A stretch of DNA of 64,000 nucleotides, from the NCBI RefSeq assembly GCF_000016425.1, contig NC_009380.1, forward strand, positions 1,802,144-1,866,143. Direction: 5' to 3'. Positions 32,686 through 42,377 of this stretch are shown here, piece by piece. This DNA is from Salinispora tropica CNB-440 (GTDB lineage Bacteria; Actinomycetota; Actinomycetes; Mycobacteriales; Micromonosporaceae). The notes below the pieces were generated by a model, which was given only the letters and a program-made list of their open reading frames with translations, did no database searches and was not told where the DNA came from. Position numbers and translations under genes: made by a program. The stretch's first letter is position 1. Each line of letters opens with the position of its first letter.

Positions 32686-34821
32686 TTAGCGGGCCGGCCT
32701 CTCGTCGTCCGGCGTGACCACAGTGACGCGGCGCCTGCGAACGAGCAGGAAGAGTGCGATACCGAGGGCGAGCATGGCGGCTCCGATGCCGCCGAACAGG
32801 CCAGCCTGCGCGCCGGTCACGGGTAAGCCGCCGTCACCGTCACCAGCCTCACCGTCACCAGGCTCACCGTCACCGTCGCCAGGGTCACCATCATCCAAGC
32901 GGCTCGTGAGCCACTCCTCGGGCCCGGTCGGATGGTCGATCACCCGGGTTTCTCCGACGCATCCGTTCCATCCCTGCGTGGCCTGGTCGTCGACCCAGTC
33001 CGTGCCGATCAACCACGGCATGTCGGGGTTGAGGCTGTGGCCCAGCGTGTCGGACGCGTTCCGCAGCACCGGTGCGCCGTTGACGTACATGGTCGTGGAT
33101 TGGTTGGCCGGATCGTTCACCAGCGCGATGTGCATCCAACGATCGAGAATTATTTCACCCGACCATGCGGTGCGATCCCCCTTCGTGGTTTCGATGGGCA
33201 CCTCGGTCCACTGGAATTCCTTCAGGTTGGAAAGTCCCAGCGCAACCGGCGACGCCGTGTAGTCCCAGCGAGACCATGGCATTCCCGGGATCTTCGAGCG
33301 GTTCCCTGAGCGCACCAGCGCCTTCATCCAGGCGTTAGATTCCTCGGTGAAGTCATCCTCGATCTTGAGGAACGTCTCGATCGTGTAGCCGTCGGGAAAC
33401 TGTACGTCGTTCAGCTCGGCAGTTGGATCGGTGGACAGGTAGCTCAGCCGATTCGTCCGCTTGTCCGAGTCAGCGAAGCATACCGCTGCTCCGTCTGACG
33501 AGAGCGGGTGAACATCGTGCGTGATTGTGACGTCGCCGATCTTCGCGGTGGCCGAGCCCGACTCGGCAATCGAGACCCGACGCATATCGTTGTCACCCGC
33601 GACATCCGGCACGACGACGCCCTCGTCGACCACTCCGCTGAGTTCGTTGAAGCGCCAGTGTGCCAGCGTGCCCGCAACGTTGGGGTAGTCGTCCGTCGAG
33701 CTGGGAGGCTCGGTCGTGATGGGGTCGGGACCAACGAACCCGTCGAGGAGAAGATCACGCGCGATGTCCGAGAGTGACGGCGTCGTGGGCTCGCCAGCGG
33801 AGAATTCGGGCGCGAATCCGGCAAACCGCTTGGCGAAGTCGATGTCGATAGTGAGCTTCTGGTTCGGCCCCTCGAGGATTGGCTGGTCGAACGAGGTGAG
33901 CGACTCCTGTGGTTTGAGGACTACCCACGGTGACGCCGTCTGCACGTTGATTTTGTTGTTCGTCAGGTCGAACTCGAAGAGCCCCAAATAGCCGTTCCCG
34001 CCCTCGTACGCCATCTGATAGTCGATGACCATTTGTGTCACGGGGTTGCCGAATGAGTTCAGCTTCGTCTGCTTCGCAGCGCCATGGAAGTGACCGTTTA
34101 GGGTGAGAAAGATCTGGTCGTTCACCGAGATGAGGTCGTTCCAGAGCTTCAAACCGTATTCGGTTTCCCTTGCCGTGATGCCATCATTGTCAATATCGAT
34201 AAGTGCGTGTGTCGTGAGTATGACCGGCATCGTGGAATTCGCGTCGATGACGTCGTTCGCCCACGCGATCGTCTGATCGCTCGCGCGCCACGTCATCGCG
34301 AGTACGAGGTATTGCTGTCCCTCCGCCTCGAACACGTGGTACTGACTGAGCCCTGTTGGGTCGCTGCCACGGAAGGTGCCCATCGCGGATGCCCGGTCGG
34401 GGCCGAACCAGTCGAGGTACGGCTCGTTGTCCAGGTCGTACTCGATGTCGGTCACATGGTCGGCTGAGTTCCGCACGTCGTGGTTGCCCGGAAGGACGGA
34501 GTAGTCGAGGCCCGCGTCCTCGAGGGCGCGGGTCGCGACATCCGCGGCGTTCCACTCGCCCTCCTCGGCGACCCGGTCAACGACGTCGCCGAGATGGGTC
34601 GCGAAGGGGATCTTGAGTGTGTCCTGATGCCTGGCCAGCCACGCGGCCTGCGCACGGAATGGGTCGCTCCCGTACCGCGGCATGAACTGGCTCGCCGAAT
34701 AGCGGCTGTAGAACTGTGTGTCGGGAATGACGGCGAGGGTGAATCGTGACGCCAGTTCGTCACTCTCGGCGGCCGGACGAGGTGCCGCCGAGGCGGGGGT
34801 GGACGGCGCGGGTGACGCCAT
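32686..34821 (-). CDS. Metallophosphoesterase with LamG-like domain and LPxTG anchor
   Basis: 711 aa from ATG 34821. Calcineurin-type motifs: IPDTQFYSRYSA, THLGDVVDRV, LPGNHDVRNS, and LNGHFHGAAK (residues about 30-290). A LamG/concanavalin-like domain spans about 410-640 (WMHIALVNDP; TTMYVNGAPVLR). An Asp/Gly-rich spacer, LPVTG, a TM helix and RRRR form a sortase signal. Secretion needs a signal peptide, which lies in another frame just upstream (34822-34919). GC and codon use are lower than in neighbours, and the sequence resembles Micrococcales surface phosphoesterases; with IS remnants on both sides, acquisition by transfer is likely. Confidence 0.82.
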   Translation of the reverse strand: MASPAPSTPASAAPRPAAESDELASRFTLAVIPDTQFYSRYSASQFMPRYGSDPFRAQAAWLARHQDTLKIPFATHLGDVVDRVAEEGEWNAADVATRALEDAGLDYSVLPGNHDVRNSADHVTDIEYDLDNEPYLDWFGPDRASAMGTFRGSDPTGLSQYHVFEAEGQQYLVLAMTWRASDQTIAWANDVIDANSTMPVILTTHALIDIDNDGITARETEYGLKLWNDLISVNDQIFLTLNGHFHGAAKQTKLNSFGNPVTQMVIDYQMAYEGGNGYLGLFEFDLTNNKINVQTASPWVVLKPQESLTSFDQPILEGPNQKLTIDIDFAKRFAGFAPEFSAGEPTTPSLSDIARDLLLDGFVGPDPITTEPPSSTDDYPNVAGTLAHWRFNELSGVVDEGVVVPDVAGDNDMRRVSIAESGSATAKIGDVTITHDVHPLSSDGAAVCFADSDKRTNRLSYLSTDPTAELNDVQFPDGYTIETFLKIEDDFTEESNAWMKALVRSGNRSKIPGMPWSRWDYTASPVALGLSNLKEFQWTEVPIETTKGDRTAWSGEIILDRWMHIALVNDPANQSTTMYVNGAPVLRNASDTLGHSLNPDMPWLIGTDWVDDQATQGWNGCVGETRVIDHPTGPEEWLTSRLDDGDPGDGDGEPGDGEAGDGDGGLPVTGAQAGLFGGIGAAMLALGIALFLLVRRRRVTVVTPDDERPAR

Positions 34822-34919
34822 GGTCAGCCGGCGAGTGCGAGTATGGCCCCAGCGGCGCGGAGCGCGCGGGTGGTCTTGCGTGTCGCTTTCGGAGCCGTGA
34901 GCTCCAGCGGTCGGGTCAC
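34822..34919 (-). pseudogene. Out-of-frame signal peptide of the metallophosphoesterase
   Basis: From GTG 34919 the minus strand reads a basic region (KATRKTTRALRAAG) and a hydrophobic start (AILALAG), then TGA at the point where the phosphoesterase frame continues LTMASPAPSTPASA. One missing base in CCGGCTGACC would join them into a normal signal peptide with Ala-rich cleavage region. The gene is therefore frameshifted, or the assembly has a one-base error. Confidence 0.65.
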
Positions 34920-35329
34920 AAGTATCCAATCTTCGGGTTGATCGAATCAGCGCGAACAACTGCTGGTCACCCTTGCTGCCAAGGCTGAACGCCACAGGAC
35001 TGTGTGAGGAATGTTTAGTAAAGAGCAGCACTACGATCTCAAGCGAATCGTGGTGTTCTTGAGCACGTCGATCGGCCGTGCACGGACGCGTAGTCGCAGG
35101 TTGACGGGCTGTGGAAGACTGATGTTGCGGCGATGCTCCTGTTGGTTGAGGAAGTCTTATCTGGATAGTGCGAAGGTTGGGAAAGAAGTGCCTACCATCG
35201 GTGGGAACTGATTCCGTGATTGGGTGTTACGTATGACTGGCAGTCGGCTGCATCGAAGGTGCGGCGATGTTGGCGGTGTCCCCGGCTGACGTGGCCGAGT
35301 ATCTCGCGATGCGGATCTCGAAGCCGGCC

Positions 35330-35615
35330 GCGAGTCGGGAGTAGATGTCGTCGTCACGCGGGTGGGCCAGAGCCAGTAGCGCCTGCCGTCCGGGTTCGGG
35401 ACGTCGCCATCGGGATCGGCGCTACTGACGGTGGCCTTGGATGCGTTCGGCGAGGTGGTGCAGGGTTCGGCTGGACAACGGAATCGTGGCGGACTACGAC
35501 AGCATGGCGAGGCTCTCGGTCGGGGCTTCGAGTCTTGGCCAACGGCTGTCCTACCGGGAGCCTCGCCACCATCGACCGCCGGGCCCAACTCCCCCGTCCT
35601 GAGCTGCACGATCAG
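35330..35615 (-). pseudogene. IS5-family transposase remnant B
   Basis: The minus strand encodes RTLHHLAERIQ and, in a shifted frame, EPGRQALLALAHPRDDDIYS and RLAAGFEI, the N-terminal HTH of IS5-type transposases. A premature stop and frameshifts are present and the DDE part is absent. It is the partner of remnant A 4.1 kb away in the same orientation; the pair brackets the phosphoesterase gene. The rest of 34920-35634 has no supported gene. Confidence 0.65.
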
Positions 35616-35634
35616 CGTGGAAAGGGCTGAGCGA

Positions 35635-36129
35635 TCATTTGTCGAATTCGTACGTGGATTCGTAGACCAGGCCCGTCACGAAGGTCTCGAAGTCGGGGGC
35701 GAGGGCTGTGATCTGGTAGTCCCTTTCCTGATCGACGTGTACGACGGTGGGGCTTCCGGGCGAGCGGTAGTCAAGGGCGATCATGTCGTGGCCCGCCGAC
35801 GGACAGTCGGCGATGTAGATGCCGATGTCGGGGTAGCCCCATTCCGCTACCCAGAACGCGCTGCCGAGCTCACCGCAGAGACTGAACGGAGCGGTGTGAC
35901 CGATTGCCGCCAGGATGTCCACGCCGATGTGCTCTTCAGCCCAAGAGGTTGGACTGGGTGCCGGGTGGGCATCACGGGCGAACGAGCCGCCGTTGTGTCG
36001 ACGAGCCAGGTCGACGTATGCGGTGGGTAGCTTGTGTCCAAGCTGTGCCTCCACTACCTGTAGGACTTCGTCGGTGAGCGGGTCCTCCAGCGGGCCGGAG
36101 CGGTCGAAGACAGTTGTGGGATCGAGCAC
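35635..36129 (-). CDS. SMI1/KNR4 (SUKH) family protein
   Basis: 164 aa if started at GTG 36129; the frame is open to 36357 and relatives suggest 10-15 more residues, but no good start codon with RBS is visible. SUKH signatures: PLTDEVLQVVEAQLGHKLPT, DLARRHNGGSF, CGELGSAFWVAEWGYPDIG and CPSAGHDMIALDY, then VVHVDQE. SUKH proteins include immunity proteins for contact-dependent toxins, but this subtype is widespread as a stand-alone gene. No toxin is adjacent. Confidence 0.8.
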   Translation of the reverse strand: MLDPTTVFDRSGPLEDPLTDEVLQVVEAQLGHKLPTAYVDLARRHNGGSFARDAHPAPSPTSWAEEHIGVDILAAIGHTAPFSLCGELGSAFWVAEWGYPDIGIYIADCPSAGHDMIALDYRSPGSPTVVHVDQERDYQITALAPDFETFVTGLVYESTYEFDK

Positions 36130-36355
36130 GGGTCGACGGTAGTCGGTTGCCGTCAGTTCCAACGCCCGGTACGGCCAGCGGGGAGTTGCAGGGGTCAGCG
36201 TCGAGGGCCGAGGGTGGCGTCCACACGGCCGGTGCAATGCCGGACTGTGGTTGGTCGCCGGTGTGAGGCGAGGTGGGTCATCCTCGGGACACGGGAGCCG
36301 TATCGACTGATGGACATTCAGTTTGTTGTCGTTGGCCCGTGGCAGCCTGGCGGGC

Positions 36356-36943
36356 ATGGTTGATGTGACGGACCCGAAGGGCGTGCTGCACCACTACCTG
36401 CAGGCGACTCGTGATGACCTGCTCTGGAAGCTCGACGGGCTGGGCGAACGCGAGGTGAGATGGCCGCGTACGTCGACTGGCAACAACCTGTTGGGAATCC
36501 TCAAACACTGTCTCAACGTCGAAGCTGGATACTTCGGCCCTACCTTCGGGCGCACGTTTCCGACGCCCGAGGAGTTGGTATCCGTGGAGGCGTGGGAGAA
36601 GGACGCACAGGCGGACTGGTATGCACGGGTGGACGAGACGAAGGGTGGGCTGATTGATCTCTACCGCCGGGTGGCCGCCTTCGCGGACCAGACGATCGAG
36701 CGACTCCCACTCGATGCTCCCGGGCGGGTGATGTGGTGGCGACCGGACAAGCAGGACGTGACCTTGCAGCGGATCATTGTTCACGTGACCTGTGACCTGA
36801 CCCGTCACGTCGGCCAGGCTGACATCCTCCGTGAGCAGCACGACGGAGCGATCGGTTTGCATCTGGGCAACACCAACGTTCCCGACTACGACTGGTCGGC
36901 GTATGTCGCCAGGCTGACCGACCTCGCCCAGCGGTTCGCGTAG
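36356..36943 (+). CDS. DinB-family protein
   Basis: 195 aa from ATG 36356. Four-helix DinB/mycothiol-transferase-like fold: HHYLQATRDDLLWKLDGLGE, LLGILKHCLNVEAGYFG and VTCDLTRHVGQADILREQ, with His residues (HHYL, LKH, TRH) placed as the family's metal triad. Members are thiol-dependent transferases (mycothiol or bacillithiol) or unknown. The gene is single, with the first beta-helix leader downstream. Confidence 0.85.
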   Translation: MVDVTDPKGVLHHYLQATRDDLLWKLDGLGEREVRWPRTSTGNNLLGILKHCLNVEAGYFGPTFGRTFPTPEELVSVEAWEKDAQADWYARVDETKGGLIDLYRRVAAFADQTIERLPLDAPGRVMWWRPDKQDVTLQRIIVHVTCDLTRHVGQADILREQHDGAIGLHLGNTNVPDYDWSAYVARLTDLAQRFA

Positions 36944-37034
36944 CTGATCGGAGCTGCGGGCGTGTTCCGGTTGCGGCACTGGTGTCTCGTTTGGGTGTTT
37001 TGTTCGTATTCATGTCTTGATGGCGCTGGCGCCC

Positions 37035-37146
37035 GTTTGGCTCGGGGTGGTTGCTACCGCCGGCCGGGTAGCCGAGGGCCACCACTCGGGCCTGTCCCTG
37101 GGTGGCTGGCTCCTTGTCCACGACGGGAGAAAGACACCGGGACCAC
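37035..37146 (+). promoter_or_regulatory. Conserved leader, copy 1
   Basis: Starts GTTTGGCTCGGGG and carries GCTACC (37053-37058) pairing with GGTAGC (37067-37072), then CCGAGG. Upstream is the conserved TTCATGT block. The distal SD-region hairpin is the least conserved of the set (GACGGGAGAAAGACACCG). Confidence 0.7.
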
Positions 37147-38511
37147 ATGAAGCATCAGCACCACACACACAAGCCGAATCAGCCCAACGTGCGCCGGGTC
37201 AGATCCCGATGGTGGGTTGCTGGGCTGGCCGGGATGACTGGCCTGGCTCTGACCGCCGTCGGCGTCGCCGTCAGCCCAGCGGCTGACGCTGGCGCACGCA
37301 CCCTCACCACCACCACCGATGATGATCGTGGCAAGCGCGAGGACAAAGACAAGGAGCAGGGCGACAGCGGTAGGAGTGCGGATAGGGAGAAGAAGCGGAA
37401 GGGCACACCCGTTCCGTGTGGGGCGGACGCTCTGATTGCCGCGATCACCCTCGCCAACGCCCGCGGTGGAGCTGTGCTCGACCTCGCCGCACAGTGCACC
37501 TACACTCTCACCGCGGACCTTGACGGCGCCGGCCTGCCCGCCGTTACCGCCCCCGTCACCCTCAACGGCAACAAGAACACCACTATCACCCGCGCCGCCG
37601 CCGCCGACCAGTTCCGCATCCTCACCGTTGACACCGGTGGCGACCTCACCGTCAACCACCTGAAGGTCACCGGCGGCCACACCGCCGACGATGGTGGTGG
37701 GATCCTCGTCAACACCGGAGCAACGCTCACCATCAATCACAGCGCCATCACCCGCAACATCGCCAGCAACAGGGGTGGAGGCATCGCCAACAACGGCACC
37801 ACCCGGGTGCTGCACTCCACCGTCAGCCGCAACACTGCCAACTCGATCGGCGCAGGCATCACCAGTATCGGCGTACTCGAGGTCCGAAAGTCTCACGTTA
37901 ACGCGAATAGTGCCGCTGTGGGTGTGGCGGGAATCTTCAGCATCGGAACTGTTCGGATCGAGCACAGTACCATTGCCGCCAACCACGGTCAGATCGGGAA
38001 TATCGGCGGTCTTTTTGTTCGTGGAACCGGCACTGTCACGAATAGCCGCGTCGTGAACAACACCGCCGGGGAGGTTGGCGGCATACTAGCGGACTTCGAT
38101 TCTCAGCTCATACTCAGATCCGTCACTCTCACTGGAAACCGTGCCCGGACGGGGCGGGGTGGCGGGCTGGCGATGAACCCGAACGCCGCCGTTGTGGTCG
38201 AGAAGAGTGTCGTTACGAACAACACCGCTGCGGCGGAGGGGGGCGGTGTCTACAGTTTTGCCGAGCTGGTTACGCGACACACCAAGATCACCGGAAATCA
38301 GGCCAGTCGAGGTGGCGGCGTCTTCAATACCACCATCGGCACCGCCGACCTCTTCAGCACGAAGGTACGGCAGAATGTCGCCGTCACCGACGGTGGTGGC
38401 ATCCTCAACGCGGCGGGCGGCTCGGTGAATCTGAACACCGCCACCGGCACCTCTGTGGTGAGCAACCGGCCGGACAACTGCTCCGGCGACGTACCCGGCT
38501 GCGTCGGATAG
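37147..38511 (+). CDS. Secreted right-handed beta-helix protein, paralogue 1
   Basis: 454 aa from ATG 37147. His-rich N-terminus (MKHQHHTHKPNQP), basic RSRWW, then a signal helix (GLAGMTGLALTAVGVAVSPA). A charged linker is followed by PVPCGADALIAAITLANA and a QCTYTL strand, a conserved Cys pair. Residues about 90-435 are repeating rungs of the GGGI.N.G type (pectate-lyase-like / polymorphic-membrane-protein repeats). It ends NRPDNCSGDVPGCVG with a second Cys pair. No catalytic residues recognised; adhesin or surface polymer binding is a guess. Confidence 0.85.
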   Translation: MKHQHHTHKPNQPNVRRVRSRWWVAGLAGMTGLALTAVGVAVSPAADAGARTLTTTTDDDRGKREDKDKEQGDSGRSADREKKRKGTPVPCGADALIAAITLANARGGAVLDLAAQCTYTLTADLDGAGLPAVTAPVTLNGNKNTTITRAAAADQFRILTVDTGGDLTVNHLKVTGGHTADDGGGILVNTGATLTINHSAITRNIASNRGGGIANNGTTRVLHSTVSRNTANSIGAGITSIGVLEVRKSHVNANSAAVGVAGIFSIGTVRIEHSTIAANHGQIGNIGGLFVRGTGTVTNSRVVNNTAGEVGGILADFDSQLILRSVTLTGNRARTGRGGGLAMNPNAAVVVEKSVVTNNTAAAEGGGVYSFAELVTRHTKITGNQASRGGGVFNTTIGTADLFSTKVRQNVAVTDGGGILNAAGGSVNLNTATGTSVVSNRPDNCSGDVPGCVG

Positions 38512-38793
38512 CAGTCCGAGCACGCGGACTTCGAGGGGTCCCGTTCCGCCGCTTGCCGGTAGGGGTGGGGCCCCTTGGCTGCCAGGGGCATGGCGTTGGC
38601 GGGCAACTGCTGTCCCGGTGGTGATCAGGTCGTGTGAGTGGCAGTCGGCCTGGTGGGTGGTGCGGGGCCCGTCCTGCTCCGGTGGCGGGCTGACTCCACA
38701 ATCCGGACCGTGGAGGGCGGGCGCGCCGACGCCGAGACAAGAGCCTCATTCGCGTATTTCCTTCGTGTTCGCCACCCGGTGAGCCCGATGTCG
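38512..38793. other. Intergenic, short hairpin only
   Basis: 282 nt between paralogue 1 and leader copy 2. AGTCCG (38513-38518) pairs with CGGACT (38525-38530) just after the stop. No gene supported. Confidence 0.5.
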
Positions 38794-38907
38794 GTTTAGC
38801 TCGGGGATGGCCGCTACCGCCTGTCTGGTAGCTGAGGAACACGCCACCCCGTGTGCCTGGAGTGTGGTGGTTCCTCGCCGTTCACGGGGAAGGACACCGA
38901 GACCGCG
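38794..38907 (+). promoter_or_regulatory. Conserved leader, copy 2
   Basis: Begins GTTTAGCTCGGGGATGGC. GCTACC (38813-38818) pairs with GGTAGC (38827-38832), and GGGGATGGC can close around it with GCCACCCC at about 38843-38850. Then TTCCTCGCCG (38871 on) faces GGGGAAGGA, the only Shine-Dalgarno, 14 nt before the ATG. Confidence 0.75.
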
Positions 38908-40239
38908 ATGCCATCTCATCGACACGCCTATAGCTCCGCCCGCACCGATGGTCGGCCACCGCGGTGGTGGTGGTCCGTCGGGATGGCCGGCATGACCGGC
39001 CTGGCGTTCACCACTGCCGCTGTGGCCACTGCCGCTTATGCCCAACCGAACCAGCCCGCACCGAGCTTCACCACCGCGACCGACACGGACCTCCGCGACC
39101 GGGCAACCGAGAGCGGCCGGAACGGAGGCGGCACTCCCGTCGCGTGTGACGCGGATGCCCTGATTGCCGCGATCACGTCCGCCAACGCCACCGGCGGCGG
39201 TGTGTTCGACCTGGCCAAGGACTGCACCTACCTGCTTACTTTCGATATTGGTGGGGCCGGTCTGCCCGCGGTCACCGCCCCGATCACGCTTAATGGCGGT
39301 AAGAACACCACCATCGAACGCGCCGCCGCCGCAGACCAGTTCCGCATCCTCACCGTCGGCACCGGCGGCAACCTCACCCTCAACCATCTGAAGATCACCG
39401 GTGGCCAGACCACCGCGGCGGGTACCGACGGGGGCGGCATCCTCGTCAACACGGGCGGCGGGCTGGCGGTCAACCACAGCGCTGTCACGAGCAACATCGC
39501 CGGCGGCAATGGTGGCGGTATCGCCAACAACGGCGTCACCACCGTCAAGCGCTCCACCGTCAGCCGCAACACCGCCCGACTGGAAGGGGGCGGCATCTAC
39601 AGCACGGGCGCGCTGACCGTCGGCCGGTCTGAGGTGGAGGCGAACACCGGTACCGCCGGAGGAGGTGGCATCGCGAGCATGGGAGGAACGGTCGAGGTCG
39701 CCAAGAGTTCCCTCTCCGGCAACTGGTCCAATCAGGGGGCCGGTCTCTTCATCGTGGATAGCGGAATCGGCTCGGTTACCGACACCCATATCACGAAGAA
39801 TTCCGCTGCCGATGTTGGTGGGGGTGTCTTCATTCTGGGGCAGCTGACGATGCAGAAGGTTGTCCTTGCCGGCAACACCGCCGAAACCGGTGCCGGCCTC
39901 AGTGTCGTCAACGGCTCCACGGCCGACATCATGGACAGCGCCATCGTCGACAACACTGCCGGTGCACAGGGCGGCGGCATCTTTAACGCTGGTATGACCA
40001 CGCTGAACAACACCAAGCTCGACGGTAACCAGGCCGACATGGGCGGTGGTGTCCAGAACCTCGCAGCAGCGACGCTGACCTTCTTCGCCTCGACGGTCAC
40101 CGACAATCTCGCCGTGACCGACGGCGGGGGAATTTTCAACGAGGTAGGCGGGACCGTCACCCTGAATACGGCTACCGGCACCACCGTTATCGGTAACCGT
40201 CCGAACAACTGTGTGAATGTTCCCGGCTGCGCCGGGTAG
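38908..40239 (+). CDS. Secreted right-handed beta-helix protein, paralogue 2
   Basis: 443 aa from ATG 38908. Same plan as paralogue 1: basic N-terminus (MPSHRHAYSSARTDGR), RWWWSVG and signal helix, short linker, PVACDADALIAAITSANATG with KDCTYLL, about 13 beta-helix rungs, C-terminal NRPNNCVNVPGCAG. The linker is shorter than in paralogues 3 and 4. Stretches around LPAVTAPITLNGGKNTTIER are almost identical to paralogue 3 at DNA level, which points to duplication or gene conversion. Confidence 0.85.
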   Translation: MPSHRHAYSSARTDGRPPRWWWSVGMAGMTGLAFTTAAVATAAYAQPNQPAPSFTTATDTDLRDRATESGRNGGGTPVACDADALIAAITSANATGGGVFDLAKDCTYLLTFDIGGAGLPAVTAPITLNGGKNTTIERAAAADQFRILTVGTGGNLTLNHLKITGGQTTAAGTDGGGILVNTGGGLAVNHSAVTSNIAGGNGGGIANNGVTTVKRSTVSRNTARLEGGGIYSTGALTVGRSEVEANTGTAGGGGIASMGGTVEVAKSSLSGNWSNQGAGLFIVDSGIGSVTDTHITKNSAADVGGGVFILGQLTMQKVVLAGNTAETGAGLSVVNGSTADIMDSAIVDNTAGAQGGGIFNAGMTTLNNTKLDGNQADMGGGVQNLAAATLTFFASTVTDNLAVTDGGGIFNEVGGTVTLNTATGTTVIGNRPNNCVNVPGCAG

Positions 40240-40326
40240 CGACCCTGCGGGTCAGCTGGACCTGGGCCCCGCTCCTGCCGTATGAGGAAGGGGGCGGGGC
40301 TCTGCCGGTCCAGTAGATCACCAAAG

Positions 40327-40611
40327 CTACGGCGCGCCGCCCGAATCGCTGCTCACGCCGCTGTCGAGGGCCTGGCCCTCGCTGCCGCCGCCACCTTTCC
40401 CGCGGAGGCTGCCGGAACGCCGGCGGCGACTCTGGCGGGCGCTCTTCCGGATCGCCTTGCGGGCGTTCGCTATCGTCTCGTGTCTGCTGTCTGTCCGGGG
40501 ACCAGCTCTGCGTCGACGCCTCCGGGTCACGATGACGATCAGCAGGTGAACGACCAGCACAAGTGCGACCAGCAAGGGTAGAGCGAGCCACCCGAGGTGA
40601 ATCTTGGACAC
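40327..40611 (-). CDS. Small single-TM protein with basic tail
   Basis: 94 aa from GTG 40611. One N-terminal TM helix (LGWLALPLLVALVLVVHLLIV) followed by TRRRRRR and a Ser/Arg/Gly-rich cytosolic tail. AAGGAG is too close to the GTG for an ideal RBS, so the start is uncertain. Convergent with paralogue 2 and upstream-facing the PfaD-like gene's 3' end. Not recognised. Confidence 0.5.
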   Translation of the reverse strand: MSKIHLGWLALPLLVALVLVVHLLIVIVTRRRRRRAGPRTDSRHETIANARKAIRKSARQSRRRRSGSLRGKGGGGSEGQALDSGVSSDSGGAP

Positions 40612-40728
40612 TCCTTGAGGGTAACGACCCTAGTCGATGATCGGGAGTCGGACGTGCGGCGACCAGTCGAAGGGCGAGCCGGATCCTCGACGACGCGCCC
40701 GCGACCACTGCGAGTCGCGCCGGTCTGG

Positions 40729-42198
40729 TCAGCGTCCGGAACGGGCCGCCGTGAGCAGGTAGTGCAGCACGTCCGCGGCCGCGTAGTCGTCCCCGAAGCG
40801 TCGGTGTAGCTCGCTGAGGACATCGATGTCCTGGCCGATGGTGATGATCGGCGGCTCGGTGCCGTTGCCGCCCCGTCGCTGGCCCAGGCCGATCGTGCCC
40901 ATGAGCCCGTTGCACAGGCAGCGGCTACCCGTGGTGTCCTCCCCTGCGCCGCCCTTGCGGAGGTAGTCGTCTACCGGCTCAGCCGGGCACCGGAAACCGA
41001 TTTGGCCGGTCGGCCGTAGGTACGGGGTGCGCAGATATCCCAGATCGCACCGGCGGGCGCGGGCCTGGTAGACACTGTCCTCGGCGGCGGTGCCGTCCAG
41101 CTGGGCGATCTTGAAGGGGAAGCCGGTCGGGGAGGCGGCCGGATCGTTGTGGACCGCAAGCTGCCCGCTGGTGGCCCGCTGGAGCAACTGGTGTCGCAGC
41201 TGGGGGCTGATTCCGGATTCACGACACAGGGCGAATGCGGTGCCGACCTGGATTCCGGTGGCCCCGGCTGCCTGGACGGCGGCCAACTGCCGTGGGTCGG
41301 CCTGCCCGCCGGCTACCCAGAACGGCAGCCCGGACGCGGCCACCTTGGCCAGGTCGATCCGGTCCCGCTCGCCGTAGACGGGTTCGCCGTTGTCGTCCAG
41401 GACCATTTTGCCGCGGGGTCGAGCCGAGTGGCCGCCCGCGGTGGACCCTTCGAGGACGAAGCCGTCGGGGCAGGTGCGGGGGCTACGGGCAAGGTAACTC
41501 ACCAGGGACGCGGCGGAGACGATGGCCAGGAACCGCGGCCGCGGAAGGGGCGGTAGCTGGCCGATCAGATCAGGTGGGTTGAAGGCGACGGCGTGGGTTT
41601 CGCCCGCCGGGCTGCCCTCAACGGCGACGGGTAGCTTGACCGGCTGGTGGTGGGCCAGGGCGTCGATCAGAGAAGGGATCTCACTGGGCAGGCCGGCACC
41701 CATCAGGATGTAGTCGACCCCGGCCAGCATCGCTCCATACACCGCGGCGGGGGTAGCGAGCTGGATTTTTTCTAGGTAGTTGATGCCGACGACACCGCTG
41801 TGGCCTTGCTTGGCCAGGTGGACTTCGACGAAGTTGGCGACCACAGCCAGCTCGTTCGCGTGTCGTCGTGGTCGCATGCTCAGCAGGGGTGCCGGTCGGA
41901 ACGGTTTGTCCGCGGGGATTCCCCCCGCCACGTAGTAGCGGTCCAGCACTCGCTGGGCGATCTCCGGCGCAGGGAAGGCGCTCAGTGCCTGCCGCAGCGT
42001 GCCGTCCTCGTCGCCGAGCTGTAACCGGCGGGCCAGAGACGCGTCGAGTGCTACCCCGGACACCACTCCGAGCTGGCCTGCCGCGGATACGGCGGCGGCC
42101 AGCCGCCAGCTGGAGACACCGACGCCCATCCCACCCTGAATGACGATCGGAAATTCCACCTGAACCTGCCCTTCAGCCGGCACTGTCGGCACTGGCAA
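40729..42198 (-). CDS. PfaD-family nitronate monooxygenase-like flavoprotein
   Basis: 489 aa from the start at 42198. FMN-barrel features of 2-nitropropane dioxygenase/PfaD: PIVIQGGMGVGVSSWRLA, GVVGINYLEKIQL, GVDYILMGAGLPSEIP, VLEGSTAGGHSARPRG, WVAGGQADPRQL and GIQVGTAFALCRESG. PfaD proteins are trans-acting enoyl reductases in polyunsaturated fatty acid or trans-AT polyketide synthesis, yet no PKS or PUFA synthase is in the window. The C-terminal CRCLCNGL-type Cys region is typical of the longer PfaD group. Either an orphan or a stand-alone nitronate oxidase. Confidence 0.8.
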   Translation of the reverse strand: MPVPTVPAEGQVQVEFPIVIQGGMGVGVSSWRLAAAVSAAGQLGVVSGVALDASLARRLQLGDEDGTLRQALSAFPAPEIAQRVLDRYYVAGGIPADKPFRPAPLLSMRPRRHANELAVVANFVEVHLAKQGHSGVVGINYLEKIQLATPAAVYGAMLAGVDYILMGAGLPSEIPSLIDALAHHQPVKLPVAVEGSPAGETHAVAFNPPDLIGQLPPLPRPRFLAIVSAASLVSYLARSPRTCPDGFVLEGSTAGGHSARPRGKMVLDDNGEPVYGERDRIDLAKVAASGLPFWVAGGQADPRQLAAVQAAGATGIQVGTAFALCRESGISPQLRHQLLQRATSGQLAVHNDPAASPTGFPFKIAQLDGTAAEDSVYQARARRCDLGYLRTPYLRPTGQIGFRCPAEPVDDYLRKGGAGEDTTGSRCLCNGLMGTIGLGQRRGGNGTEPPIITIGQDIDVLSELHRRFGDDYAAADVLHYLLTAARSGR

Positions 42199-42377
42199 TC
42201 CTGTGGCCCGTGGATCAGGGGCGACAGGGCAATTGGTCCTGTGGTTGCGTGTGCCAGGTCACGTAGGGCGGGCTCCGACCGGAGGTCGGCGTGCCTGTGC
42301 GGGTCGCATCGGCACACCGGAACTTTGTCTAGTTTGGGGGTGTTTCTCGTGTTCATGTTCGGCTGGGGTTGGTGTCG

